Shown here piece after piece: positions 23,872-35,272 of a DNA stretch of 64,000 nucleotides. Source of the stretch: Ricinus communis. Taxonomy: Eukaryota > Streptophyta > Magnoliopsida > Malpighiales > Euphorbiaceae. The position numbers and the translations under genes are program-made. A model generated the notes under the pieces. The model made no database searches, had not been told where the DNA came from, and saw only the letters and a program-made list of their open reading frames with translations. Positions within the stretch are counted from its first letter, which is position 1; every line of letters begins with the position of its first letter. The stretch is taken from positions 13,895,582 through 13,959,581 of the forward strand of contig NC_063262.1 in NCBI RefSeq assembly GCF_019578655.1, written 5' to 3'.

Positions 23872-23880
23872 TAACTTTTA

Positions 23881-24398
23881 TTATGTGTGTTTGTCATGTT
23901 ACGATTTTTTTACATGCGTTTGCCGCGTCATTCAATTTTAACTAGTAAAAATAAAAAGTATTTTCAATTTTGATCAAAATTATCAAAATTAAAAAAATTA
24001 AATAAAGTCATTAAAATATATAAAATAATTGAGTTTTTCTTAAGCAATTAAGCCTAAATAATATCAATGACGATATTTAGCTTTAATAGTAAAAATAACT
24101 TAAATAGAATAATAACATTAGCTAATAAAGATGTCAAAATTCATTTATGAAAGGATACTATTATTATTTTCTATTCTGTTTAATAGTAATTTAACTAAAA
24201 TCTTAACAGTATTTTAGTATAAAATTATAAAAAATAGGATAAATTGATATTATATTTAAATAACAAGAAATAAATAGTATAATATAATAAAATAGAAAGG
24301 ATTAGGAGTAATTAAACCTTTCTTTTATCATCCTTCAGAAACCTAGCTTTATACATATTTAAAATTCATAACCATACTATCTCATTACTATAAATTGT

Positions 24399-24448
<50 letters not shown>

Positions 24449-25569
24449 TAAGAGAAAAGATAAAATTTTAACTGAATAAAATATCTCTATAATCAATTAA
24501 TAATTAGTCTAATTTAATTATAGTTCTATTATAATTTCATATATATATATTCTTAAATCTATAATAAATTGATAAATTACTAAAATACTAAACTTTTTTC
24601 TTTATTAACATGATAATTTTAATTTAATATTTTCAATTAAATATTTATTAAAATAACATAATTTATTTATTTAAAAAATAAATATAAAATAACTACTCAA
24701 CTAGAATAAATGATTTTTGATAAATAATAATTTTTAGAAAAATATAATTGAATAAAATAAACATATAAAGCTTAGTATTATAATGAATCATGAAAAAATT
24801 TAAATGTTTTGTGATATTATTTAAATTTCTTTGAAATCTAAGCATTCATTAAATCTGTAAAGTATATAATAACAATATATATATATATATATATAATCTT
24901 AATTAAAAATTATTGAACATACCAAGTACGTAGATATATGAACCATTTAAGAATTAATATGTCTTAAATGACTTCTAAATAAGATAACTTTTATGAATTT
25001 CTAAATTCTTTTGTCCCAATTTGTTTAGATCATCGATAATAAATTGATAGTAATCGTAGTAGATAATTGAAAATAAATAAAGGTGAGAAACTTATATTAA
25101 ATTTGCTGAAAACTCATTAAATAAATGGTGCTTGGATAAACAGTAAATACGCAAGACATGAAATGACATTGATTTGTTGGAGTCGTAGAATTGCTTTTAG
25201 AGGTCCAAATGTTTGGTGGGGTTGATGTTGTTTTTATTGTTTTGATGCCCCATGTTAAGTTTTAGTTCGTTGTTTTTATAAAGTTCTCTAAGTTCCACTT
25301 ATCTTGAAGTTACATTTTCCTTTTCAACTAGGAGAGCTTCGTTATTTCTGTTATTTGGGAAGTTAGAGTGCAGAATAGTTCCTGACTTGGTACAAACTTA
25401 CATCCATATTCCCGGATCTATCCTCACTTGCTAACTCATTTTCTCTTCTGACTATTGCAATTAATACCTTTCGGTTAATTAATTGAATTAATTACTCAAC
25501 TAATTAATATTCATAGACTTGCTAATAATCTGAACTTTTATTACTATTTGTACTAGACTTGGATCTAAA
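23881..25569. other. AT-rich intergenic DNA with TA microsatellites
   Basis: No gene is seen. (TA)n tracts lie at 24403-24446 (44 bp) and 24875-24895. The stretch is very low in GC, apart from about 25150-25450, where composition is more even but no coding frame is recognisable. Confidence 0.6.
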
Positions 25570-25596
25570 GAAATAATAATTTTAATAATTGGTCCT

Positions 25597-25648
<52 letters not shown>

Positions 25649-25675
25649 AGGACCAATTATTAAAATTATTATTTC
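25570..25675. repeat. 106-bp perfect palindrome with TA core
   Basis: Left arm 25570-25600 (GAAATAATAATTTTAATAAT, then TGGTCCTCTTA) is exactly inverse to the right arm 25645-25675. The 44 bp between them are (TA)22, itself self-complementary. The whole segment can therefore form a perfect hairpin or cruciform. No flanking target duplication was found, so it is not clearly a transposon. Confidence 0.85.
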
Positions 25676-26650
25676 TATATATATGAAATATTTTCTTTAG
25701 AATCTATAACCTCATTTCCAAATCCAATCCAAATGTAATGAAAGTATAGGCTCAATTTATCAAACTAAAATAATGTTTAAGAAAATAATAAGTCCACATA
25801 AAAATAGATGGTTAATACAATATCAAAACACATAAATAATTCTTAAAACAACTATATATTCAGGACTATTAAACAATTTATATAAATAAATTAACAGGGT
25901 AAGCTAGTGTAACCTATTTATTCATTTATTTATTAATTTAAGTAAGGGATAAGTATATTTGGTCTCATGGTTGTATGGTTGTCGGCTCACCGACGCAAGC
26001 GGGAACATAAAATCGTGTGGAGCCTTCCCCATGTACAAGCTTTGTGTTGACAACTCACGTGCTGTTATTAAGTTATCACTTAAAAATATCTATGGAAATC
26101 ACTCGCTCTTCGAAACTCGAAGATCTTAGATTCGTTTTTTTTTTTTTTTTTTTATAAAGAAAATCTCAGATTCGCTAACTTTGATGTTAATAATTGACCT
26201 GTCGGCGCAACGTTTTCGCGTATCATGTTTCACTAATTATTATTTTTTTCCTAATTTAGCCTCTGATATAGTATATTTATATATTGGTATATTAGATCAT
26301 TCAACAGGTAAAACAATTTTATTTTTTCTGCAGTTTTATAAAAATTAATATTATTTTAATTTTATTAATTTATTGACATAATTAAATATTAAATTAATCA
26401 ATTATATATAGTACTTGAATATTAATGAATTAAATATTTTATTTTTATTTATTGAAGAATTTACTCTATTTTTTAAATTTAATTGGTGGTACTTGACAAT
26501 TATGAAATTAACTTCTATAATTAAAAGTTATAAATGAACTCATTGATATTCTAAATTAGTAGAATGATGTATAAAACTAATAAATATTTAAAATATTATT
26601 GATTGATTGTCTATAACTAAGACATAAAACTTATAATGGTAGAGTATTAT
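25676..26650. other. AT-rich intergenic DNA
   Basis: No gene is supported. A 19-nt T run lies at 26135-26153. The GC-richer stretch around 25945-26110 has no recognisable frame or family. Confidence 0.5.
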
Positions 26651-26654
26651 AATA

Positions 26655-27945
26655 GTATTTGATGTGTCTTTTTTAGCATTCGCAAGCGTACGAATAGTTA
26701 TTATAGTAAGAGTAAGTTCACAACGAGGTCGATTTCTCAAGGAACAATGAGACCACTTATTATAAAAATTAATTATCAACACAAAACAATAAAAGTAAAT
26801 CTAAACACTCTAAATCAGTATTTTCGAGAGAGTAATATTTATAAAGTAAAGTAACTAAATAATAATTAAATATGCAATGCAAATTCAAATGCTTATGATA
26901 TAAAACTATATGCTAAAATAATATTTAATCTAGCCATTTACTTAGTAATTTTCTCGTTTTACTTTAAGCCTAGATCTAATGAATGAGATGGTGATGTGCC
27001 TTTTTCTTAAGTCACTCAAACTAATGATGCAACCTAGGTTTCTTATATCAACATAGATTAAAGTAAAGATGATGTTTCTAATACTTTTAACCTAAAGATT
27101 TTCATAACAAATATTACTACTAACTTGATATGATGGTGAACCAATAATAATAGATGAAACTAATACATATATGAAGGTAAAGAAATCATTCATTAAATAA
27201 ATAAATAACAAGATTCATACAAAAGTAAAAAGGCTAAACTAAACACTTATGAAGACTAGCCCAACAAATTTAATCCAATGATCATGGTATTAAATAGAAA
27301 GACATAAAACAAGAGTGAAATTTAAAGCTTCCTCTAGATCTAGAATTTCTTCAAGTAGGAAGAAGATTGGTTCTCACTCTCCACTTCTTGAAAAGCTCCT
27401 TAGATCTTAAAAAGAGTAATGAAAACTAAATTAAAATGTTTATGGAAGATAATTATGGAGAGAATAACAGTGGGCATGTGTAGAGAGCATATAGGAGAAA
27501 ACTTCCCTCCCTTGTTTTAGGTTTTGCAGAGATATATATAGAGGAGAGTCCTCCTCTAAATAAATCTCCCTAGAGATGTATACCTAATATAAGTCTATCT
27601 AATATATAAGATTTTAAGTATCTTTATCTCCACCAAATACTATCCCATAAATAACTCTTAGTATAAATCCTAATAATTATACAAAATGACTAAAATATCA
27701 ATTGGGCCTTGTAATTATTAATCCATGCGTCTTAATCTTGGGCCTTGACACGAACATGTCCAATTAAACTTCTTTTCGAGTATTTAGCTCCATATTTTCT
27801 TCTTTTGGCTAATATTACCTGAAATTAGACAATTAAACTTAAGTGAGGTAAAGACACATATTTTACCATTTTATATATAAAAATATATCATTAAAGCTCT
27901 AAAATATCCTTAAATATCTATATATAATTTGGATCGATCAGTATT
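26655..27945. repeat. Possible solo-LTR-like dispersed repeat
   Basis: Begins near TTTGATGTGTC and soon reads GCATTCGCAAGCGTACGAATA followed by CAACGAGGTCGATTTCTCAAG. This phrase recurs across many plant genomes in LTR-type repeats. The insertion at 35273-36678 has a comparable phrase (AAGGTCGTATTCTCGGG) near its start, which suggests related repeats. No coding sequence is present. Both boundaries are uncertain. Confidence 0.35.
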
Positions 27946-27949
27946 CTAA

Positions 27950-28450
27950 CAGGAGAATCAATGTCATTATTAAGGGCATACTGATGGAACTCAATTTTGA
28001 ATTTTGAGAAGAATAATTGCATGATAAATTCAATGAATTAGTTATATCAAAATGAAAGGATCTGATTATCATATTAATCACTGTAATTGAAATAGTTCTA
28101 TATTTGGTAAATTCAACCAATCAAAGTGTTAATATATAACATCTGATCAATTAATAGATCCAATCAGTAAATTATTGAAATGAGAATATCTTATTATTAT
28201 ATTGATAGATGTAATTAAGATAGTTTGATTATTAGTAAGTTCATTAAATTAATAGTTTGATTATATTTATAATGATCGATATAATTGAAATTGTGCGACT
28301 ACTAGTAATATCAATTGAAATTGTGCGGTTATTAGTAATATCAATTGAACTAAGCAACCATTGTTCGATTATTAGCAAGTTTAATCAATTAGTTCAAGTG
28401 ATTAATCCAATTGAAATATTTCAATTATTAGCAAGTTGAATTGATTAGTT
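27950..28450. repeat. Degenerate AT-rich tandem repeat
   Basis: The words TGTAATTGAAATAGT, GATTATTAGTAAGTTCA and CAATTAATTAGT recur in diverged copies. The clearest unit is a 30-bp repeat at about 28283-28342 (ATTGAAATTGTGCG followed by TTAGTAATATCA). Similar words resume at about 29810-29950, after the LTR-like segment, so the array appears to be split by an insertion. Confidence 0.5.
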
Positions 28451-28669
28451 TTTTTTTATTATTATGGGAGGAAAAGTGAAAGTTCAAACTTGAGACATCG
28501 ATCCAAGTTTCATAAAGCTTTTCTACTAGGTCTAAAGTTTATTAGTTTAATTAATTTTATTGATTGATCCAAAGTAATTAATTTTTTATTCTTACAGTAT
28601 GTTCAATTAATTTGTAATACCAATTTATTATGTTGACCTAAGGATCAATTGATCTCTATTTTAATTTTA

Positions 28670-29805
28670 ACACCCAAATTGAGAGTTGCTAATGAATTAT
28701 TTAAGTGTTCATATGATAGCATCTTAAGGGGATAAAGATTGGATAAAAGTGTCATAACCTTATCAAAGAGCATTTTGGAAGTACCTAAAAGCGCGAGGGC
28801 GCTTGAGAAGTGTGAGGGCAGTTTTCAAGTGGTCAAAGTTGACAGTCTATGTGAAAAGATATCCTAGAAAATTTCCAATCTTATGATGATACCTAGCAGT
28901 CAAAAGAGTCTTCTTTTTGAAAAGTGCGAGGGTACTTGTGGAGCACAAGGGCGTCTCAAATCAAGGAAAAAAACCAAATTTTAGCAAAGGGTTTTGCAAA
29001 CTGAAGCGCTAGGGCGCTCCTAAGCACGAAATGGACATCCGCGAGGGTAGTTTATATAATTAATGCTAGGTCAGTAATCGTTATAAGGACAACCGCTATT
29101 GCAATGCCACGTGTCTGGAGCCGTTGCAGATCCAACAACTATATTTAGAAAGCACAAGGACGCTTTTCAAGCAGAAAGTTACTTTTTGTCAAATCATCAA
29201 GGTTTGCACTCTGTAACCTTTTTAAGGGATTAGTATGAGTATAAATATCCATTATAAATACACAAGACATAAGTGTGTAAAAATATTAGTACTCGAACTC
29301 TTACAAATTTATTTCTCAACTTACTACACTTAATTCTTTCTTTTTATAGTATTCTAAGTTGAATTTCTTTATTTAACTACACCAAAAAGAGTTGTTGTGT
29401 GAGTCTAGGTCTTAAAAATACAAAGAATTAGTTGTTGAGTTTTCATTAAATTTCAAGGGTTAAGGGACTTAGTGAGAGATTGATATACTAAGGGAAAATG
29501 TTTAGTGTTAGTCTGTTATAATACCAAGTTGTTTGTTAAGCTTGTTAAAACCCAAGGTTTGTAATCAAATTTGATTATAGTGAAATACTCAAGTGTGATA
29601 TTGAGGAGTGAACGTAGGGAGGATTGTTCCCAAACCACTATAAATCCCTTCAATTTTTCTAATCCTAACTCTCTACTTATGTTCTTGTTGAACTATTGTG
29701 ATTCTTGAGCTAGCATACTTCATCTAATTTATGCGGTTTGAAGTCACCAATTCAACCTCCCTTTTTGGTTCTAAAGGACAATACATTCAAGCTATTTTTT
29801 TTATA
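28670..29805 (+). repeat. Probable Ty1/copia solo LTR
   Basis: GC-richer than its surroundings, with a CCACGTGTC stretch. A TATA-like GTATAAATATCC at about 29238 could be an LTR promoter. The block GGAGTGAACGTAGGGAGGATTG followed by CCAAACCACTATAAATC (about 29605-29648) is typical of the R-U5 part of plant copia LTRs, as is CCAATTCAACCTCCCTTTTT near the end. Several G-C-rich phrases such as GCGCGAGGGCGC and GCGCTAGGGCGC recur in the first half. No internal coding region adjoins it and no target duplication was identified, so exact ends are uncertain. Confidence 0.5.
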
Positions 29806-29959
29806 ATTAACAAGTTCATTAATTAGTAATATTGATTAATCTAATTGAAATAGTCTAATGATTAATACGTTCAATTAATTAGTACTATTCTAGAAAATTA
29901 TTATTTAATTATTTTAAGTTCCATTAATTAATAGAAACTTTTCATGAGTTAATCAATTC

Positions 29960-30821
29960 AATCTGTTAGACTTATAAAAGTTATTAATTAAGCATCACTC
30001 CTTCTTTAATGTTATATTTGGTTGAAATCTATAAAATAATTCATTTCATTTGAAAAAAAGATATGAGAGAGAAAGCAAAATTGAAATAATTAAGTTGAAA
30101 GAGGTTTTTTTAGTGTTGTGGAATATATTGACTTACTAATGTGGAATTTATTTGGAAATTCTACATATTTTCTTAGAATTTAGTTTAGTTATAACCAATT
30201 CCATATAAATTTAATTGTGTAAAACCTTTATTTCATTCAAAGCATAAAAACTTTAGATCTGCAAATAGGTTTTATAAATTTTATGAATTTCCAAACAAAA
30301 CATAAGCCTAAATTCAATTAAAAGGATTGTTGACAAATCTAATTGCAACTGCTAGAGATCCCTTATTCAAATTATTGAATGATAAATTCAATATGATATT
30401 AATAAATCTTATATTTAGTTTTATGGATTTATTGATAATTTTAATTGGAATTGAAACATTATTTCAATTAAATTATATTTTTTTATTTTAAGATAATTAT
30501 CTTGCTTGTCATTAATAGGAATAAATTTGTACATCTTAATATAAATTACATCATTATAAGAATGAATCGAAGATCATCAATCATGTTAACAAAGTCTTGA
30601 AATATTTTTTCGTTAGATGCGCTCCACTTGATGACTTCTTTTTTCTTTATATGAGTCTGATTAAAGAAGAATCGTTATAGATTTTTTTATCCAATTATCC
30701 AAATTTCCATTGAAGAAAATGAAAAACTCCCATGAAGAAAAATGAAGAAACTCCCATAAAGGTAGATATTAAAACTTCCATAAAGAAAGACATTAAGAAC
30801 ATACTTAATAGAAAAAACAAA
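29960..30821. other. AT-rich intergenic DNA left of the gypsy element
   Basis: No gene is supported. The short open frame starting at 30732 runs into the LTR at 30827 and is not a real gene. Repeated AAACTCCCAT(G/A)AAGAAA phrases occur at 30720-30790. Confidence 0.6.
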
Positions 30822-30826
30822 CATCA

Positions 30827-31250
30827 TGACAACTCGGTCAATAAAGGTGAGCTATCAACAAGATCTTCAAAGGCTGACCCAATCTTTAAAGTACCTGCAA
30901 GGATAGTTAGGAAGAGTCGGAAGGAGTTGTTTGGCCATTTACTCCGATGATTAAATCAGTAATTTGTGAAAAGATAGCTTAAAGTATAATGAGTATGTAA
31001 AGTAGCATGTACCTGTAAATATTATATTATAGTTTTTTATATAGATGTTGAAAGTCTCCTCGTTCTATTAGGAGAAGAAGAACTCCGTAGATGTAGGTCG
31101 TCAGTAGAGTTCTAAGTCGGGTTGGACCCTTCAATTAGATTTCGATCATGACACAGTCTCTAAGACTCCACGTTGCAATAGGATATAGACTTGGTCAAAT
31201 CTTATATTTTTTAGGCATATGACAGGTTGGCTTATAATGTTTGGTTATTA
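30827..31250 (-). repeat. 3' LTR of the Tat element
   Basis: 424 bp, about 80-85% alike to 41406-41835 with an indel of roughly 25 bp. On the plus strand it starts TGACAACTCGGTCAATA and ends TTGGTTATTA, so the terminal CA is mutated at this end. Confidence 0.92.
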
Positions 31251-31939
31251 TTAGAACCCCCTCTTGCTTGAGAGTATTTATGCTCGGTATTATTTGTTTG
31301 CTCATACTCTGTTAACTTTGTCATATGATGAGCTTGACATTTTTTTAATAAACAGGATCAAGGAATGTTTCACTTGTGCTTGATCAGATCTTTAGCAAGA
31401 GATAAGCTCAGTCATTTCATTTGAATTTTAAAGTTTGAGATGCCTGACATGCATATGACGCTTCATACATCGTCCATAACTTAATGAATGCACTTTTTTA
31501 TGTTACCTTGTGTAATTATTATTTTATCCTTGCTTTTTGGAATGTTCCCTCTTTGATGCCTGAAGGCATTTTTAGTATTCCAATTTCCTATAAATTTTGG
31601 TTTTTTCTCTTATCAAAGACACTGTCATTTTTTTGTCTCTAACTCTTATAACATTTTTTGCTTCTACCTTCTGAGCGTGTTTGGACCTTTTCTGGCTTTT
31701 GCTTGTTCCTTTCGCAAGCTCCAAATCTTTCACTAGCAAGTGCATTTATTCTTTTATTTTGTGTTTTTTCATTTCTAAAACTTCTACTCTCTTCTTCTTG
31801 TTTTCATTTTCTATTTCTATGGAGTTGTCCTAACTTTCTTTCCAAAAAACCTAGTCTTTGTGTCTATTGATAAGAACGAGTCTATCCAAACTCATTCCCA
31901 AAACCTTTCTAACAATTCCACTAGTAGAGAGGGGCCCTC

Positions 31940-33786
31940 CTCTCATTAGGAAAAGGTTGAGAGTCTTAACTCCTCTTTAGAGGATGGGGAGAACGATCAC
32001 CACCTCTATCCATCTAAGATGAATTTTTCTCGCTTGAATTACCTTCAAGCTCGGTATAATATTCCCTCAGAATTTACCTTAAAGGAGTTCCCCGAGCATT
32101 TCCTCGGTAATATTACCTTCGAGGCTGATCATATTATTTTATATGAAGAATATTTGAAAGCCGACCTTGGACTGCCTTTAGATAGCTTTGTAAAAGTTGT
32201 TCTTTTAGATACAAACATATCAATAGCTTAACTTCATTCTAACTCGGTTTATATGCTCATTGCTTTTAAACAACTTTGCAAAACCTTTAAGACTGTTCCT
32301 ACTCCGTATTTCTTTTCTGCTTTTTACTTGGTTGCTTGGGAAACCGCGTATGCTTTCATTTACCTTCGAGCTTGTTCTGGTCATAAAATTTTGGATGGCC
32401 TTATTTCATCCGTTCACAATTAGCATGATCGGTATTTCTTGGTCTTCCATGCCTCTAACTTTAATAACCTCTCAAGGAGGCGGGATGTCCCCCATGCTAG
32501 AAAACCAACTATTCTTACCACAAGGAAGGACATCTTAAATAAATGGATTTTGATGAGTGTTAGGAAGAGAATAGCCCCCCCTTCATGTTTCTCCTTTAAT
32601 TTCATAATATTTAGCTGAGCTTGAGGCGCCCGAACAAGAGACTAAGCTAGGTGTCAGCTCTCTAAGTATACCTACTTGGGTACTTCTTATTCGGTGTGCT
32701 TTTAGTTTTATTTGATCTTGACTTCTCAACTTACATTATTATTCCATTGTTTTTATAGTGATAAATCTAAAGCAACTGAAAAGGACCAAGCAAAATAAGG
32801 GCAATAGAACCGTTGGTACAAGTTCTACTCTCCCTACTCTTCAGTCCAACCGTCTTGAAGATGGACCTCCCGAGAATATCTCAATGGCGGTTGCTCCTAA
32901 CTCAATGGTTTCCACTCGGACCACCAATCAGTCTTTGGTGCTGATCTCTCCTTCTTATGCTTCAAATTTTAAGAAACGTCCTCGACTAGTAGACGAGGAT
33001 GATTATTAAAGTGGGTGCCCTTCAATCTTCTTTTCGGTGTCTTGATCCTCGACCCTTTCTGGAAAAGAAATATAGGACAACCCTAACTGTTCAAATGCCT
33101 CCATTGGCCGAAGAACTAGCACATTTAATAAATCTCAAAGCTGACCTGTAGGAGCTAGAGAATGTCCATCCTTCTAAACTCCATGCTCAGTAAATATCTC
33201 TCATCTTACAGATAAACATCTATTAGTTGACCTTTAGTCTATTCTTATTTTCTTTCTTTTCCTTAATTAACGCATTATTCTTTATAGGCTGTGTGGCAAT
33301 GCTCAAAAGCATTATAAGAGGCAGTTGAGCAAACAAGCCTTTCATGATCATGTAAAGGCCGAGAATGCCGAGCATATTCTTCAGAAATAGTTTGAAGACT
33401 TTGCTGCCAAGGAGCGAAAATGGAAGGCGAGCTCCGAGCTGCCAATACTTAGGCTGTGAGCGCTACAACTTAGCTAAGTTCAATTACAGCAAGAAGAAGA
33501 ATGTAGACCTACAGATCATCAAGCTGGAGTTGGAGTGTGCTTCCATCACCTCTCTAAGCTTGTTGATCAAATTTTGATAAGCGAAAAAATAAAAGCTGAG
33601 AATGAGCGCTTTTATTTTGAGATATCTTTTCTTCTTATTAGCTATAAGGAGGCAGTAAAAGAGGTTGTCAAGAACAAGTTTCCAGATGCCGACTTGAGCT
33701 TCCTAGAAGAACTGAACATTGAGGAGATTGGAAAAAAACCTCAAGAGAAAGCTGATCAGGAAGTTGTAGGATGGCAGGCAAGCTAA
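31940..33786 (+). pseudogene. Extra ORF on the opposite strand of the Tat element
   Basis: Lies between the integrase end and the 3' LTR, on the strand opposite to gag-pol. The frame from 32019 reads NYLQARYNIPSEFTL, then LPLDSFVKVVLL, and after a stop at 32229-32231 continues in the same frame with LHSNSVYMLIAF. A second in-frame stop follows near 32420. These words match the N-terminal domain known as 'putative gypsy type transposon' (PF04195), found in plant Tat elements. Further open stretches at 32758-33009 and 33535-33786 (ISYKEAVKEVVKNKFPDADL) look like its spacer and helical C-terminal part. Both stops are explained by single base changes (CAA to TAA, TGG to TAG). Its function in transposition is unknown. 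Confidence 0.7.
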
Positions 33787-33939
33787 GGAGGCTTGCAGTG
33801 AGGTTGCCAATGTAATTCCTCCTTACATGTAATCAAAAGACTTATTGAGAAGTCGATGTCTTACAGAATGACAATTACTTAAATACGTTTGTATTGCCGC
33901 AAAAGCCAAAGGGTCTCATATGTAGTTTCTTTGTTTGTT

Positions 33940-35272
33940 TTAATTTTCACAGGCACCGCCGAAGGCATTGAAAGTCCGGTAAGAAAAAAAATATTCAATC
34001 GTAATTTGCGTGTCCTTGGACTGAGGATGAGCAGCAGAGCTAAACCTTAGGTTGATTTTCATATGAGTATAGAACCCTTTGAACTCCTTGTTATCAAACT
34101 GCTTTCCATTTTCGGTCATAGCGGTAATGAGGAATCTCATATCTGTACATGATTTCTCTTTAAAAGGAGTTAGTTGTTCTCTTTTCTGTGATGGTCGCCA
34201 CAACTTCTGCCTCAACCCACTTTATGAAGTGGTCAATGACTACAAATAAGAACTTCTTCTAGCCTGCTGCAGTCGGGAAAGGCCTGAGAATATCCATGCT
34301 CCAAACTGCGAAGGGCCACAAACTAGTGATCGAACATTGCAGTGCAATAGGTAGATGAGACACATTTTGATACTCTTGAGATTTTTATGCAACTCCGTAC
34401 GAGCTTCTTTGCATCTTTATACATGGTCGACCAAAAGTATCCATGGAGGATGGCTTTTCTGGCTATGGTGCTAGTTGCTTCATAAGCACCACAGATCCCT
34501 TTATGGATCTTTCTAAGGATATAATATGCTTTTTCCTTCGAGATACACCTAGACTAAGGATGAAATATTCATTTTCTATACAAGATACTCTTCTAAAAAA
34601 AGTACATGGCCGAGGTCTTTAGAATTTTAATCGCAACATTCTTGTCCTCTCATAACTTCTCTTCCTCAATGCACTGAATAATTTCTCTCATTTAAGGGTC
34701 ATATTCTTCAATAACTAATACCTCTTCTTTTGCTATGCTCGGTTCTTCAAGTATGCCAAATAGGACATTATTGCAAGGCTCACCCTACAAAGCGAGCTTG
34801 GCTAAGAAATCTACCTCTTTGTTCTCATCTTATGGGACCTAGATGATACTCCATTAGCCCCTACCATCTTCAATTCTTTACAACATTTCCTTTGCCTGAC
34901 TTACATACATAGTGAGATCAGGGTCTTTAACTTTGAAAACCTCTTTTATCTTATTGATCACCAACTGTGAATTACTGATGACGCTCAGATGCTCAATTCG
35001 CACTGTTAGAGCCATCTTTAACCCTGCAAGTATTGCTTCATATTTGGCAACATATATTATAAGCTTTAAACTTAATTTTTACCAAGCTTTTGAGTTGAAC
35101 ATTATTCGTTCCCTCAAGAAGTATACCTGCTCCTACTCCATCAACATTAGATGTTCTGTCAACATGCAATGTCCATTTGACAAGGGCTTCATCAAATTAT
35201 TCTGCACTTTCAGGCATGCTCATCTCAATGATGAGCTAATGATGTAGCTACAATCTAAGACAGTGAACCTAT
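33940..35272 (-). pseudogene. Tat element RNase H and integrase remnants
   Basis: Read right to left. Near 35180-35110 is an RNase H segment with WTLHVDRTSNVDGVGAG. The catalytic Asp of VDG is kept but Gly is replaced by Arg. Further left, at 34215-33940, is the integrase core with TENGKQFDNKEFKGF and RFSSAAHPQSKD, where active elements have DNG and HPQSNGQ. The expected Asp of TDNG is Glu here. Frames are broken repeatedly in between. Confidence 0.8.

Noticed and set aside
30732..30950. 72-aa lysine-rich frame
   Set aside because: It begins in host flank and ends within the 3' LTR of the Tat element, so it spans an insertion boundary.
34912..35247. 111-aa plus-strand frame
   Set aside because: Antisense shadow of the RNase H/integrase region of the Tat element; no similarity of its own.
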